From the NCBI GenBank assembly GCA_022559985.1, contig JAFJTR010000057.1, positions 62,001-126,000 of the forward strand: a stretch of 64,000 nt of DNA, in the 5' to 3' direction. This stretch comes from Parastagonospora avenae f. sp. tritici 18332-5 (taxonomy: Eukaryota; Ascomycota; Dothideomycetes; Pleosporales; Phaeosphaeriaceae). This document shows, piece by piece, positions 20,679 through 30,872 of this stretch. Position 1 is the stretch's first letter. The number at the start of each line of letters is the position of its first letter. A program made the translations under genes and the position numbers. A model generated the notes under the pieces. The model worked only from the letters and a program-made list of their open reading frames with translations. It was not told the DNA's origin and did not search any database.

Positions 20679-22469
20679 ATGACCGTCCGGTTTCTTGCCA
20701 TGCTCACCTTATCTCAAAGTGTGCTTTCAGCATGCGCAACTTTCGACTACATCATAGTCGGGGGCGGGCCAGCAGGCCTTTTGGTTGCCAATCGTTTGTC
20801 TGCTAACTCGAACACTACTATTGCGATCATTGAAGCGGGTGGCTCCGTCTACAACAACCCCAATGTGACGAAACTTCCAAAGACTATTGCCGAGTTTAGT
20901 CCAGGCCTTGGTTCCTCTATCGACTGGAGATATACCAGTGCGCCCCAAAAATACACCTCGAGCCGAGCGATTCCGTTCGCTGCTGGCAAAGCCCTGGGTG
21001 GAAGTACCACCATCTTTGGGATGACGTACCTAAGAGCTGAAAAGGTGCAAATCGATGCGTGGGAGGAACTCGGCAACGATGGATGGAATTGGGAAAGTAT
21101 GTGGCCGTACTATATCGGACAGGAAATGTTTCAAATACCAAGCGAAGAGCAGCAAAATAATGGTGCAACATATGAAGACGACGTCCATAGGTCCAAGGGC
21201 GAGGTGGATGTAGGATTTACACCATATCTGACGGGTCAAGGAGCGTTTGACCTTCTTAGCGAGACGACGAAAGCGCTAGGATATCCAATCAACGAAGACG
21301 CGAACAATGGCACTATGCGTGGTACTACAACATGGCCATCGATGTTGAAAGTTGATGAAAAGATACGAGAGGATGCTGCAAGGTCATTCTATTGGCCCAT
21401 TGCTAATGCTCGACCGAACTTGCAAGTGTTCCTCAATACTACAGCAACGCGGATTGTTTGGAGTGAAGATACCGCATCTGGGACACAAGCAACCACTTCT
21501 GGCGTTGAAGTCCTTATATCAGACAACACCACCACAACATTGCAAGCTACACGCGAGGTTATTGTTGCAGCTGGGTCGCTTCGATCTCCCGCTCTTCTAG
21601 AGCACTCTGGCATTGGCAACTCTGCGAAGCTGCAATCTCTGGGAGTTGAGACTGTCATCTCTCACCCTACCGTGGGGTCAAACCTCGTGGATCAGCCTGC
21701 AAACGGATTAACCTACTCATCATCAACGAACTGGACCGGCTATGGTACTTTCGTATCCTACCTTACAGCCTCCGATCTATTTGGCTCAGATCTCGGAGAA
21801 GTCACTGCAGAAGTTCGCGCAAATCTCAGTTCATACGCAGCCACCATCGCTGCAGACTACGCGCCGGGCGTGACCACGCTTGAGAAGCAAGAAAAACTTC
21901 TCAAACGACAAGTCGACCTCGTTTTCTCCCCAAACAGCACCGTTCCCCTCGCCGAACTCCTCTGGATCCCGTACGAAACAGCCATTGTAGCCCAGTTTTG
22001 GAACTTACTCCCACTGTCTCGCGGATCAGTACACATGACCTCTTCCAACCCAGCTGCCGCGCCATACATCAATCCGAACTTCTTCCAACTCCCTATTGAC
22101 ATGTACGTCCAAGCCGCCGCCGCGATCCGCATTCGGGATTTCTTCGCGACCGCACCACTTTCCCAGCACGTCACGGGCGAAGTATCGCCTAGCTTCGATG
22201 TTGTGCCCCAGAATGCGAGTTTCCAGGATCCGGCGTGGCGGAAATGGATCGAGGAGACGTACAATAGTAACTCGCACCCTGTGAGTACGTGCGCTATGAT
22301 GAGTCAAGAGCTAGGAGGGGTAGTGGATATCGAAGGGAAAGTGTACGGCACGGCGAATGTTAGAGTGGTAGATGCGAGTATCTTCCCGACGCAGATCAGT
22401 GGACATTTGACAGCGAGTATTTATGCCATTGCTGGCAAGATTGTCGATGGTATGATGTCGAAGAGATAG
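20679..22469 (+). CDS. Secreted GMC oxidoreductase (glucose oxidase-like)
   Basis: 596 residues from the ATG in the context ccaccATG; the longer frame begins at TTG. A signal peptide (MTVRFLAMLTLSQSVLSA) is followed closely by the FAD dinucleotide motif IVGGGPAGLLVANRLS at about residues 26-41 and the first GMC signature GKALGGSTTIFGMTYLRA near 103-120. The catalytic His pair is SHPVSTCAM near 530 and ISGHLTASIYAIAGKIVDG near 575. Members use FAD to oxidise sugars, aryl alcohols, choline or other alcohols, reducing oxygen or quinones. The secretory signal points to extracellular action on sugars or plant phenolics; the substrate cannot be read. No intron. Several N-glycosylation sites (NNT, NTT) are visible. 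Confidence 0.92.
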   Translation: MTVRFLAMLTLSQSVLSACATFDYIIVGGGPAGLLVANRLSANSNTTIAIIEAGGSVYNNPNVTKLPKTIAEFSPGLGSSIDWRYTSAPQKYTSSRAIPFAAGKALGGSTTIFGMTYLRAEKVQIDAWEELGNDGWNWESMWPYYIGQEMFQIPSEEQQNNGATYEDDVHRSKGEVDVGFTPYLTGQGAFDLLSETTKALGYPINEDANNGTMRGTTTWPSMLKVDEKIREDAARSFYWPIANARPNLQVFLNTTATRIVWSEDTASGTQATTSGVEVLISDNTTTTLQATREVIVAAGSLRSPALLEHSGIGNSAKLQSLGVETVISHPTVGSNLVDQPANGLTYSSSTNWTGYGTFVSYLTASDLFGSDLGEVTAEVRANLSSYAATIAADYAPGVTTLEKQEKLLKRQVDLVFSPNSTVPLAELLWIPYETAIVAQFWNLLPLSRGSVHMTSSNPAAAPYINPNFFQLPIDMYVQAAAAIRIRDFFATAPLSQHVTGEVSPSFDVVPQNASFQDPAWRKWIEETYNSNSHPVSTCAMMSQELGGVVDIEGKVYGTANVRVVDASIFPTQISGHLTASIYAIAGKIVDGMMSKR

Positions 22470-23022
22470 TCCTTGATCATATAGGAAGGGTTCAAGGTTG
22501 CGTATTGGGCGATGCTCAATTCGATACGTCAGTCATATTATCATTAGGAATCCCTGCGAGAGGAACTGATCCAGATGTCAAACATGCTCTCATACCTCTC
22601 GATTATTTTTTGGGGCGTTTCAAACACATTCCGAAAGCATCGTGAGCAATGAGATCTCGTATCAGAGGCCAGGTCCAAGGATCTAGTCTCCCAAAGGATC
22701 GCGCCGTCGAGGTACCCGTCTTAATAATAGATAGTAGTGTAGGATTCACAGTCAGCCTCAACATAACTAAGTCGGGTATAAAGGCGGACGAACAAAACCG
22801 CCGAAGCTAGGATAATTGTGCCGACTTGCGAATCATTCGCTTCGGCAGCAGCAAGCTCAAGACTATCACATGAATTAGCGCTGATTGATGGTAAGACCTA
22901 CCTTTTTCGTTCATCTGCTACCAGGCCCGAAACTACTCGGGTACTGCATTGATAAGATCAGAGCGACGCAGCACAACCACAACAACCCACTTGATTCCTT
23001 TCCAACCCCACACACAATAACC
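22470..23022. other. Intergenic, SDR promoter
   Basis: 553 bp between the GMC gene and the SDR gene on the same strand. No coding signal seen. CA-rich leader just before the SDR ATG. Confidence 0.55.
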
Positions 23023-23970
23023 ATGAAATCCGTCCTAGTCACCGGCTGCAGCGACGGCGGCATCGGGTCCGCCCTCGCCCTCACCTTCGCCACGCGCGGC
23101 CTCCTCGTCTTCGCCGGCGCCCGCACCATCTCCAAGATGTCCGAGCTCGCCAACCTGCCCAACGTGCACCTGCTCGAGCTCGACATCCTGAAGCCCGTGG
23201 ACATCGCGGCGGCCGTGAGCGCCGTGAAGAAGGAAACCGGCGGCACGCTGGACTATCTCGTCAACAATGCGGCGCAGGCGCGGTACATGCCGATGCTGGA
23301 CGAGACGGTGGAGCAGGCGAAGGAGCTGTTTGAACTGAATGTTTGGAGCCAGTTGAGGATGGTGCAGGCATTTGTGCCGCTGTTGATTGAAGCGAAAGGG
23401 TGTGCGGTGTATGTTTCTAGTGTGTCGGGGTATATGTCGCAGATGCCTTGGATGGGTAAGTTTCCCTGTTTTGCGCCTCTGTATTGCCCAAGCAACCAAC
23501 TTATTGGGCGCAGGAACATACGCCATGTCCAAACGCTCAACGGAAATCATGTTCGATGCGCTACGTCTTGAGCTTGAGCCTTTTGGCGTCACGACTACGA
23601 CTGTGGTCACGGGCCCGGTCAAGTCACGTGTGCACACGCACCAGGAGCTGTGGAAGCTGCCTGAGAACTCGAGGTATGCGGAGGTCGAGGAGATCATTAC
23701 GAAGAGATCTGAGGGCGACGACGGGTCGCCGAGACAGGATACGATGAAGTATGCCGAAGGAGTTGTGGACAAGATTGTGAAAGGGAATCCGAAGTTCTGG
23801 GCAGGCGCGAACATTGGCATCATCAAGTGGATGGCGACTTGGTTGCCTCGCTCAGTATTAGTGTGTGCTCTCCACTTGCGCTCCATTACGGATAGATGCT
23901 AACTACGATCTAGGACTGGGGGCTGAAGCAGAACACGGGCGTCGATGTCATGTTGAAGAACAAGAAGTAG
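23023..23970 (+). CDS. Short-chain dehydrogenase/reductase (AYR1-like)
   Basis: Three exons, 23023-23455, 23514-23854 and 23914-23970, give 276 residues. Donors are GTAAGT and GTATTA; acceptors are GCGCAG and ATCTAG, the second preceded by a clear GCTAAC branch site. Motifs: cofactor loop TGCSDGGIG near residues 6-14, NNAAQAR near 86, catalytic Ser in SSVSG, and Tyr/Lys in YAMSK directly after the first intron. The TGCSDGGIG loop and overall length resemble fungal 1-acyldihydroxyacetone-phosphate reductase (Ayr1) and related SDRs that use NADPH. The substrate is uncertain. The final exon adds only 18 residues, ending in lysines. Confidence 0.88.
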
Positions 23971-23993
23971 TCTACCCAAATGACATCTTGAAC

Positions 23994-25049
23994 TCATAAG
24001 ATACCCCCTAACAGACAAGGCGTTTCTATACCCATCTTTTCCAGAAGTTTCATTTCCATATCGTCACCTCTTTTCCACATCTTGCGCTCCCACTTTTCAA
24101 CTGCTGCCGGGTCCGTAACTCGCCTCAAATCCACCAAGTCTTCGAACATGAGAAATTGGACATTATGTATCAAGACCAGTAATCCCAAGCGAAACTGGTG
24201 GTAGTGCCCAATTCGTCGTCGTCGGCATGTTTTGGCAAATCGATACTCAGTTCGATGTCTGCTCGACCAGCGAGATTTCTCAACGGCGATAGGATAGCTG
24301 GCTCGTTGATCTGGTACCAGAAACCATTGCTGTCGTGATCAAGCCAGACTCTAAGCTTGCGAAGATGCTCAAGGCGGTCGAGCGCTGAACCTGTGCGCAA
24401 CCACATTCCGGCGTGGTAGAACGCAAAGTCCTTGAAATCATCTTTGCTGATGATTTCGGAGCGTGCGCTGTGTCCAGAAGAGTTCATTTCCATCACAACG
24501 AGGACGTCCAAAGGCAACATCAGTGCGATTTCCAAGCTCTTCACATTGCGAACTATGTCCCTGAAGAATGCATCGGAGCGCCCCAGAAGTGCGTCCAGTG
24601 TGACAATGTCAGTCACGATAAGAGTACCTTGGCTCAGATGATCGAAAACATCGAGTTGGCTATGTCAAAAGACCGTCAGTCTAGCCTTCCAGCCACACAG
24701 CAGACAACTCACAGCTTCTTGCACGTCCTCATCATCACGTCAAAAGCTCCGTAATCGTCGTTTGACCCCAAACTTTCCAACATCATCTCCTCGCACTTCC
24801 AATGCGGTCCCCAGGCCGACATGTACGCACAAGTAAAACGCTCACGTTTCTCTCGATCTCTAGGATCAGCTTCGCATTCAAATGGCACGGCGACCTTTTG
24901 ACACCCATAGCATTCTGCGACTCTCCATGGGTGCCTTGTGATTGTGGGGTAAGTTGGTCGAAGATCTGGCGTAGGATGTCGTAGGGTGCTTGGGCTAGTT
25001 TGCTATCGAGCTGCGGGTCGATGATGTTGTTTATGCGTGACGAAGTCAT
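23994..25049 (-). pseudogene. Unknown-family gene, copy A, with two frame breaks
   Basis: ATG at 25049. The N-terminus has LAQAPYDILRQIFDQL, an F-box-like opening. One intron of about 53 nt (24660-24712, GTGAGT..CATAG) is well supported because both sides match copy B (25708-26893). Conserved blocks are APYDI..QIF, AECYGCQ, PHWKCEEMM, MRTCKKL, DHLSQ..LIVTDIVTLDALL, VWLDHDS and INEPAIL. The frame changes once near 24945 (between the QIF block and AECYGC) and again near 24175-24190 (into a C-terminal MFEDLVDLRRVTDP block). Neither change has usable splice signals. It is therefore a decayed gene, or a real gene with sequence errors. The product would be a fungal F-box-like protein of unknown function. 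Confidence 0.6.
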
Positions 25050-25707
25050 GGTAGTGGATGGCTGTTTTGTCAGTGGATGCGCTTCAAATTATACTTAGAG
25101 CGTATTCGTGTGCACAGCCCCAAGTTGGCTGCGCTGCAGACACCGAGCTTAGCATCGTATTAAAGCCTAAGGCAACAAGTTCACGAATAAATTTATTGTA
25201 TTGAAGACGAAGAAGTAAAGTAGACTCCTAACGCGAATCCGTGCTTGCATTAGAGAAGCGTATTTATTTTGCATACTGCTACTACGTTCCACCAAACTCC
25301 ATCTCGCATGCTGCGCATAAACACTTCAAAACAATCATTCTCGTAACCTAATACACCCTACATATTCTACTTAACTCACCAACTTCCTATCGAACAAACA
25401 TAATACACCCATTGGCTCGGGATTGCAGGTTTCCGTGATCCCGCCCTCCGTTTGACCATTGCGAATCTTGTCTCTCGGGGGTTAAGCTAGGCCGGGGTTC
25501 GAATACTTCTCAGAGCGCTCAGTTTGCTACAAACTAGAGCTCTAAGATATCCTCTGAGGCCGGAAGGAGGAGCAAAGACTGGTTAATCTAAGAAAAGATT
25601 TTCTTCTCCTGGCTTTCCCCGATTGGGGAAGGAAGGGTTTCTTTTGCATTTTTTTGCACAAGACTGCTCTCTCAAGTACATAATTCGCGCTACCTAGCTT
25701 CCAGTCC
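25050..25707. other. Spacer between paralogues
   Basis: 658 bp, rather AT-rich, with no gene. It holds two short hairpins: AAGAAAA/TTTTCTT arms at 25590-25605 and TTCCCC-GATT-GGGGAA at 25615-25630, close to the 3' end of copy B. They could act at RNA level, but that is speculative. Confidence 0.5.
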
Positions 25708-26893
25708 TCACGACCCATGCCATAGTCTAGATATTACCTCGAGGCATTCCTGGAATTCATTCAAGGAGTGCAAGTCGATAAGGCCGGAGCCAATATACCG
25801 GCCAGCACTTGAGATTAACCACAGCACATATGTATAAACAATTCGATATACCGATTCGAGGACTATAACAGGGTCTTCCCCTTCTTGCCACATCTTAGGT
25901 ACCTCTGCCTCAATCTCTGGTACACAGGTTGAATCAGTCGCCACGCTATCAGCGAAACCTCGCAGAACTGGATCCTGCCACTTGTGATGGACACAGAGCG
26001 GACCAAAAGAGGATCTCGTAGCATGATACGTTTGGCGGGGTCGTCGCTTGACGTGAAACGGCGGTATAGGAATGTTATCGAAAGCATGGCTGGGAAGGTT
26101 CACGTTCACTTGCGTTCCAGACCGGTTTGCGAGGCCTAAGAGAGGATGCAGGATAGCCGGTTCATTGATGTTCCACCAGTACTATTGGCTGTCATGATCC
26201 AGCCAGACTTTGATGTGGTTGAGTGAGGGTAGATGACTGAGCATCAGGCCCAGTAGCACCCATAGGGCAGCTTCTTGAATCGCAGCTGCTTGCAGCACGT
26301 GCGGGTGATTCGTCGCGCCCACACATTGCAATTCCGTCGCGAAAAGTGTGTCGATCGAGACGATGAGTACAGCCTCCAAGCTGTGGGTATCACCAAACAT
26401 CTTGCCCATCCCAGACTTGGGAGACTGTAGCAAGGCGTCGAGCGTGGCAAGGTCTGTCACGATGAAGTTGGCAGCGCGGCTCAAATGGTCGCGGAGATCG
26501 GGGTTCCTGTAAAGCGCTATCAGCAAATCGTACACAATGTATTGTGATCACTCACAGTTTTCTGCACGTCCTGAACAGTGTGCTTATGCCAACATTTGAT
26601 TTGCCCTCTCTCATCATCTCTTCGCACTTCCAGTGAGGGCCCGCTGTTGACTTGAGTCTACGTGCCCAGATACCGTACCCAGCGTCTTCTTGACGCTCTA
26701 CGCCAGGGTAGTAGTCATCGGCGTCTGGACACCCAAAGCATTCGGAGATCCTCAAACCATCTTCGTGGACGAAGACTTGGACGTCCTATGGTAAGAGGTA
26801 GTTGAAGATCTGACATTGAATATCGTAAGGCGCTTGGAGGAGTTTGCTGTTAGTCTGCGGGTCAAAGCCTTCATCGCCATCTGAAAATGACAT
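25708..26893 (-). pseudogene. Unknown-family gene, copy B, with two in-frame TAG codons
   Basis: ATG at 26893; exons 26556-26893 and 25708-26506 around a 49-nt intron (GTGAGT..TTACAG). The frame is continuous for 379 codons except for TAG at 26786-26788 (codon 36, after NYLLP) and TAG at 26182-26184 (after WLDHDSQ). Both lie in contexts where copy A continues, and both could derive from CAG by one C-to-T change. Conserved blocks shared with copy A: APYDI..QIF, ISECFGCP, PHWKCEEMM, RTCRKL, LDALL, VWLDHDS, NEPAIL. After the second stop another 157 codons stay open, with normal-looking protein, so the decay is recent or the stops are tolerated. Confidence 0.7.
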
Positions 26894-27360
26894 TCTTAGG
26901 AGTTGTGAGCGAAATTTTGTAGTGGTTTGAGCATGGCAACGACTTGTTCCAACAAGGTGTTGTCCGATTGCACAGCCTCAAAACAACTGTGCCGTTGCCT
27001 GATCGATGCATATTTGTGTTGTTGAAATAAGGCATACCTGTTGTTTCTTAGCTGAAGAAATGTCTAGAGGACAGTGCACGGCACGAAGGAGGAAGTGAGC
27101 GTGTGCCCAGGCGCTCGGACCGCGTCATCGAGCCGCGGTATCGATAACGGGAAGCCACCGCCATCCGTAGAACATACCCACTTCACCATCGATCTCGGGA
27201 CCCTGCATAATTCCCGATCGCCTTCCAGTGCCATACAGTGCATTCACTTCCAACCGCACTCACAACGCTAATCGCGAACACCGCTCGCCCATAAACTCCC
27301 CCGTACATTATACCCCTCCACCCCACCACAACCTTCCACAGCACCACCACCACATACACC
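26894..27360. other. Divergent promoter region before UBC7
   Basis: 467 bp between copy B (minus) and UBC7 (plus). The last 80 bp before the UBC7 ATG are C/A-rich (CCACCACAACC, ACCACCACC), typical of a fungal 5' leader. Confidence 0.55.
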
Positions 27361-27913
27361 ATGGCATCCAGCGCCTCCAAACGTCTCTTCAAAGAGTACA
27401 AAGCGCTCTCCTCCGACCCGCCCGAAGGCATAACCGCGGGCCCGATATCTGAAGACGACATGTTTCTCTGGGAAGCGCTGATCCAAGGCCCCGAAGGCAC
27501 ACCCTTCGAAGGCGGTATCTTCCCCGCCGAACTCAAGTTCCCCAAGGACTATCCGCTCGCGCCACCCAAGATGAAGTTCGTCACGGATGTCTGGCATCCT
27601 AATGGTACGTCGCGGGTGGATATGGGTGGGATGTGGATGTGGTGGCTAATATTGGGTAGTTTATGCGAACGGCGAAGTGTGTATATCGATCCTGCATCCC
27701 CCGGGCGACGACCCGCATCAGTACGAGCAGGCGAGCGAGCGGTGGAGTCCGATCCAGAGCGTGGAGAAGATTTTGATCAGTGTGATGAGCATGCTTGCGG
27801 AGCCGAATGATGAGAGTCCGGCGAATGTGGATGCTGCGCGCATGTGGAGGGAGAAGAGGGCGGAGTACGAGAAGATTGTGAGGCAGAATGTTAGGAAGAG
27901 TTTGGGGCTGTGA
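27361..27913 (+). CDS. UBC7: Ubiquitin-conjugating enzyme E2, UBC7/UBE2G2 type
   Basis: Two exons, 27361-27604 and 27660-27913, give 165 residues, the usual length for this E2. The 55-nt intron (GTACGT..GGGTAG) falls inside the HPN-VYANGEVC motif. The catalytic cysteine is Cys89 in GEVCISILH. The HPPGDDPHQYEQASERW loop after it is the acidic insertion that marks the Ubc7/UBE2G2 class. The C-terminus is VRKSLGL. In other fungi this enzyme works with Cue1-like and Hrd1/Doa10 partners at the ER to build K48 chains on misfolded proteins (ERAD). Convergent with the sulfite oxidase gene, with 178 bp between the stop codons. Confidence 0.96.
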
Positions 27914-28091
27914 AAGGGGAGATAAAGATGAACGGTTTGTGGGAGGGACATGATTCACGACTCAGAGCATACTAGGCGTTTGGGTCATAGCGAGGCGCAA
28001 TAAATCAGGTACGGAACGATAGAGATATATTAAATCATCGCTGGCTTAAGGATGCAATTATGACGCAACGCTCCATCTATCATGCCAAACT

Positions 28092-29366
28092 CTATACGAT
28101 ATTAAGATCACACACCTCTCCGTATGCATTATACCCCACGCCCCGGTAGTTCCACTCGCACGTCTGCTCCTGCGTATTACCACTCCTGTCCGTCGCACGA
28201 CTGCAAATCTTGTCGTATTTGCCCTTGTCCACCTTGATGTTCGCTTTCCACAGACACCATGCCCACCTCAGCTCGGCGTGGTCACCCTTATAGTCTTGAA
28301 TGAGTTCGGCATCGTCCCAGGTGTGTCCTCCGTCGACGCTGACTTCGACTTTGACAATGGGTCCATCTGCGCCGCTTGGTAGAGCATACCCTCTGACTTC
28401 AATCATGCCGTCATCACTGCGCTTCACTGTTGAGCCTGAGGCTGGCATGCCAATCACACTGTTGACGGGCATATCTTGTATCGCCGGCACTTTGCCCCAC
28501 CACTCCTCCGCCTTCTCTTTCGTGTCAGCTTCCGGCGGCAGGATCTTGTAGTCGTGTTGCTGGTAGTAGCTCTCCGACTCCGTCATCTGCACCGTGATCT
28601 TATCCAACCACTTCACACTCCTCGCCCCCGCGATACCCGGCGTGACAACACGCACCGGCGCACCGTGATTCGGTGTAAGCGGCTTGTCATTCATCTCCAG
28701 CGCCAGCATGATCGAGCTCTCACGATCCATCGCGCGCGCCAACGGAATCGACGCGCCGTAGAACTTGTCGTCCTGCGTTTCCGTCTGGTAGCATGCGAAT
28801 GCTACATGTGCGTCTTTCCACTTGTCGTTCTCAACTTTGACTCCAGCTTTCTTCAGCACGTCGGCTAGCAATGGGCCTGTCCATTTGCAGTTCATGACCG
28901 CGCCGTCGAACCAGTCTATGCCACAGACTTCCTTCAGCTTTGTCCGCATCGTGTGTCGGCGATTCCCCGCGCATTGCAGCGCACACACGACGTTATGCTG
29001 CGGCAAAGCCTTCAGATCCTTCACCGACAATTCGAGGTCCTTCCGGACGAGTCCGTCGACGAAGACTTTGTGCATGTCGACATCAAGGTACGGGATCGGG
29101 CCATGATTACGATCATACCCCTCCGTCGTAATAAAGCTGCCACATATTATATCAGCAAACCACCCTGCACTCAAACCTCACAAATTTCGCTGTCTCACCT
29201 CGAAACCAACTTCCCCAGCTCCGGCTCGCGATTCAACGGCTTCTCCACAGAGTACTCGACCTATGACATCATCAGCCTATCAAAACACACTACCCCATTG
29301 GGCGCCGTCGACCAAAACTGGGCGTGCGCGTACCTGAACCGTCTGAACCATGGTTTGGGTGGACAT
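28092..29366 (-). CDS. Sulfite oxidase, molybdopterin type without haem domain
   Basis: Three exons in transcript order: 29334-29366, 29199-29260 and 28092-29136, giving 379 residues. Introns of 73 and 62 nt (GTACGC, GTGAGA donors) join MSTQTMVQTVQ to VEYSVEKPLNREPELGKLV and then to the TTEGYDRNHGPIP core. The Mo-cofactor domain includes CALQCAGNRRHTM with the molybdenum-ligand cysteine, and NHGAPVRVVTPGIAGARSVKWL. The C-terminal third is the dimerisation (Mo-co dimer) domain. The enzyme oxidises sulfite to sulfate. No cytochrome b5 domain precedes it, as in plant-type enzymes, and the C-terminus (DLNIV) is not an SKL-like peroxisomal signal, so location is open. Assimilatory nitrate reductase fragments are less likely, because no FAD part follows. 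Confidence 0.92.
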
Positions 29367-29810
29367 CGAACGTGGTATGGCGGCGATGGCGTGATTGAGT
29401 GATGGAAGGGCTAGACGGGTTTTTATGGAGGGGCATCTTCGGGAAGAGCAGGTTTAAGCGGGCGCGGGGTATCGTCGGTAGTATTAGGGGTCCAACGCAC
29501 GTGGGGAGCGTAGAGAGCAGGTGCGCCGGGTAGGTGCGGGCTTGGGGGCAGGCGTGAAGTCATAATGGGGTGTTATTGGCACAGAAGGGCCCGTGGATGT
29601 GGTGCGGATAGGTGTTATCGCTGACGTTTGATGTTTGTTGGATTGCGACATAGCGATGATGTCGTGGTAAATTATCTCGGATAGCGTTTGTGAGAGTGAC
29701 GTTTGATGGACTTGTGCATGGAGATTTCGTTTGGATGATGATGAGATGGTACGTATCGGCTTCCATGACCATTCTCTACGGAACGAACCTCCTCCAGCAC
29801 GTGAACCGCT
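29367..29810. other. Intergenic, sulfite oxidase promoter
   Basis: 444 bp, G-rich on the plus strand near 29450-29570. No gene seen. Confidence 0.5.
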
Positions 29811-30533
29811 CTACACAAGCTCGAGGCCTTCTCCCTTTCCCCTCCCTTCCCTGACCACACACTCCTCCCTCCCAACAACCTCCTCATACTCCGGCAAGCC
29901 ATCCTCATCCCTCCCATCTCCTTCACCCTCACCCTCCCAATCCCCCTCCCCATTCCCCACCAACCCCACCCCCTCTTCTCCTACCCTCTCCTCCATTCCC
30001 ATCGCCCACCCAATCCCGCCCTTAACCCCCCCCAAAACCCCCGCCACACCCACCACCACCCCAAAAACCGGCAACAGCGGCACCCAAAGCGTGCCCTCGC
30101 CCCTCGTCCTCGACACTGTATTCCTCAACCCCCTCCCCCACCTACTCATCACGCAATCCACCCCCGCCCTCGCAACCGCACACGTCGCACACGCCACCGG
30201 CAGCACATTTAGGATCCAAATCGCCGGCCAAAACGGGCCTGAGATCCACTCTCTACAGTCGCTGGTGCGGCGCGCGTACGCGTTTGCGTTGATGATGCGG
30301 AAAGTGAAGGCGGTGAGGAGGAGGGGGTAGAGCAGGCACGCGATGGCCAGGCGGGTGGCGCGCGTGTGGAGCGTGGCATGCGGGGTTTCCGATGCGCTGA
30401 AGAAGTTTTTGTGCGCGGTGAATTCGAGGAGAAATGTGAGGAGCAGGATGGAGAGGGTGAGCAGGATGGGGCCTGCGGGGAAGGCGGTGTATTCGTCGAA
30501 GAGGTTGTAGCGACATTGGAATTCAGTGGGCAT
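29811..30533 (-). CDS. Four-helix membrane protein, unknown function
   Basis: 240 residues from a true ATG. Hydrophobic segments lie at about 20-40, 62-84, 98-122 and 148-172. The C-terminal 65 residues are Gly/Glu-rich and acidic, with LPEYEEV near 220. LPxY motifs often recruit Rsp5/Nedd4-type ubiquitin ligases, so the tail could be a sorting signal (inference). The MARVEL-like layout is suggestive but no family motif is certain. The antisense frame over the same DNA is a Ser/Pro-rich shadow. Confidence 0.65.
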   Translation of the reverse strand: MPTEFQCRYNLFDEYTAFPAGPILLTLSILLLTFLLEFTAHKNFFSASETPHATLHTRATRLAIACLLYPLLLTAFTFRIINANAYARRTSDCREWISGPFWPAIWILNVLPVACATCAVARAGVDCVMSRWGRGLRNTVSRTRGEGTLWVPLLPVFGVVVGVAGVLGGVKGGIGWAMGMEERVGEEGVGLVGNGEGDWEGEGEGDGRDEDGLPEYEEVVGREECVVREGRGKGEGLELV

Positions 30534-30872
30534 GGTGGAGTTGGGGGAGATGTGTGTTGGCAGGGAAGGAATGGGGAAGTCAGGAGTATGCGGCGGAGAT
30601 GGATAGCGCGTGAATATGTATGTGCGGTGCAGGCGGATGAGACAGGTGGTGCTGATGTGGTGGCACGGTGGTGGGCCTTATCATGGCGGAGTGTGAAGCT
30701 TTGGATCAGCCTCAGCCTCACGAGGCATAATCTTAATATAGAACGATCGACGTGTAAGACCAGATCAGCATGAACACTCCCAGATTATGCGACGAGAGCT
30801 TCACAAGCAAGCAGTAATTGTCCTGCATTCCTCGAATATCACTCGAATAAGAAGCTAGGCTATCATCACACA
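30534..30872. other. Intergenic between two minus-strand genes
   Basis: 339 bp between the membrane-protein start and the noxC stop codon. No gene seen. Confidence 0.5.

Noticed and set aside
25486..25510. GGTTCGAAT as a tRNA B-box
   Set aside because: No A-box at the right distance and no acceptor stem could be drawn on either strand.
29731..30330. Ser/Pro-rich 199-codon open frame on plus
   Set aside because: It is the antisense of the four-helix membrane protein; low-complexity SPTPS content arises from the Gly/Glu-rich tail on the other strand.
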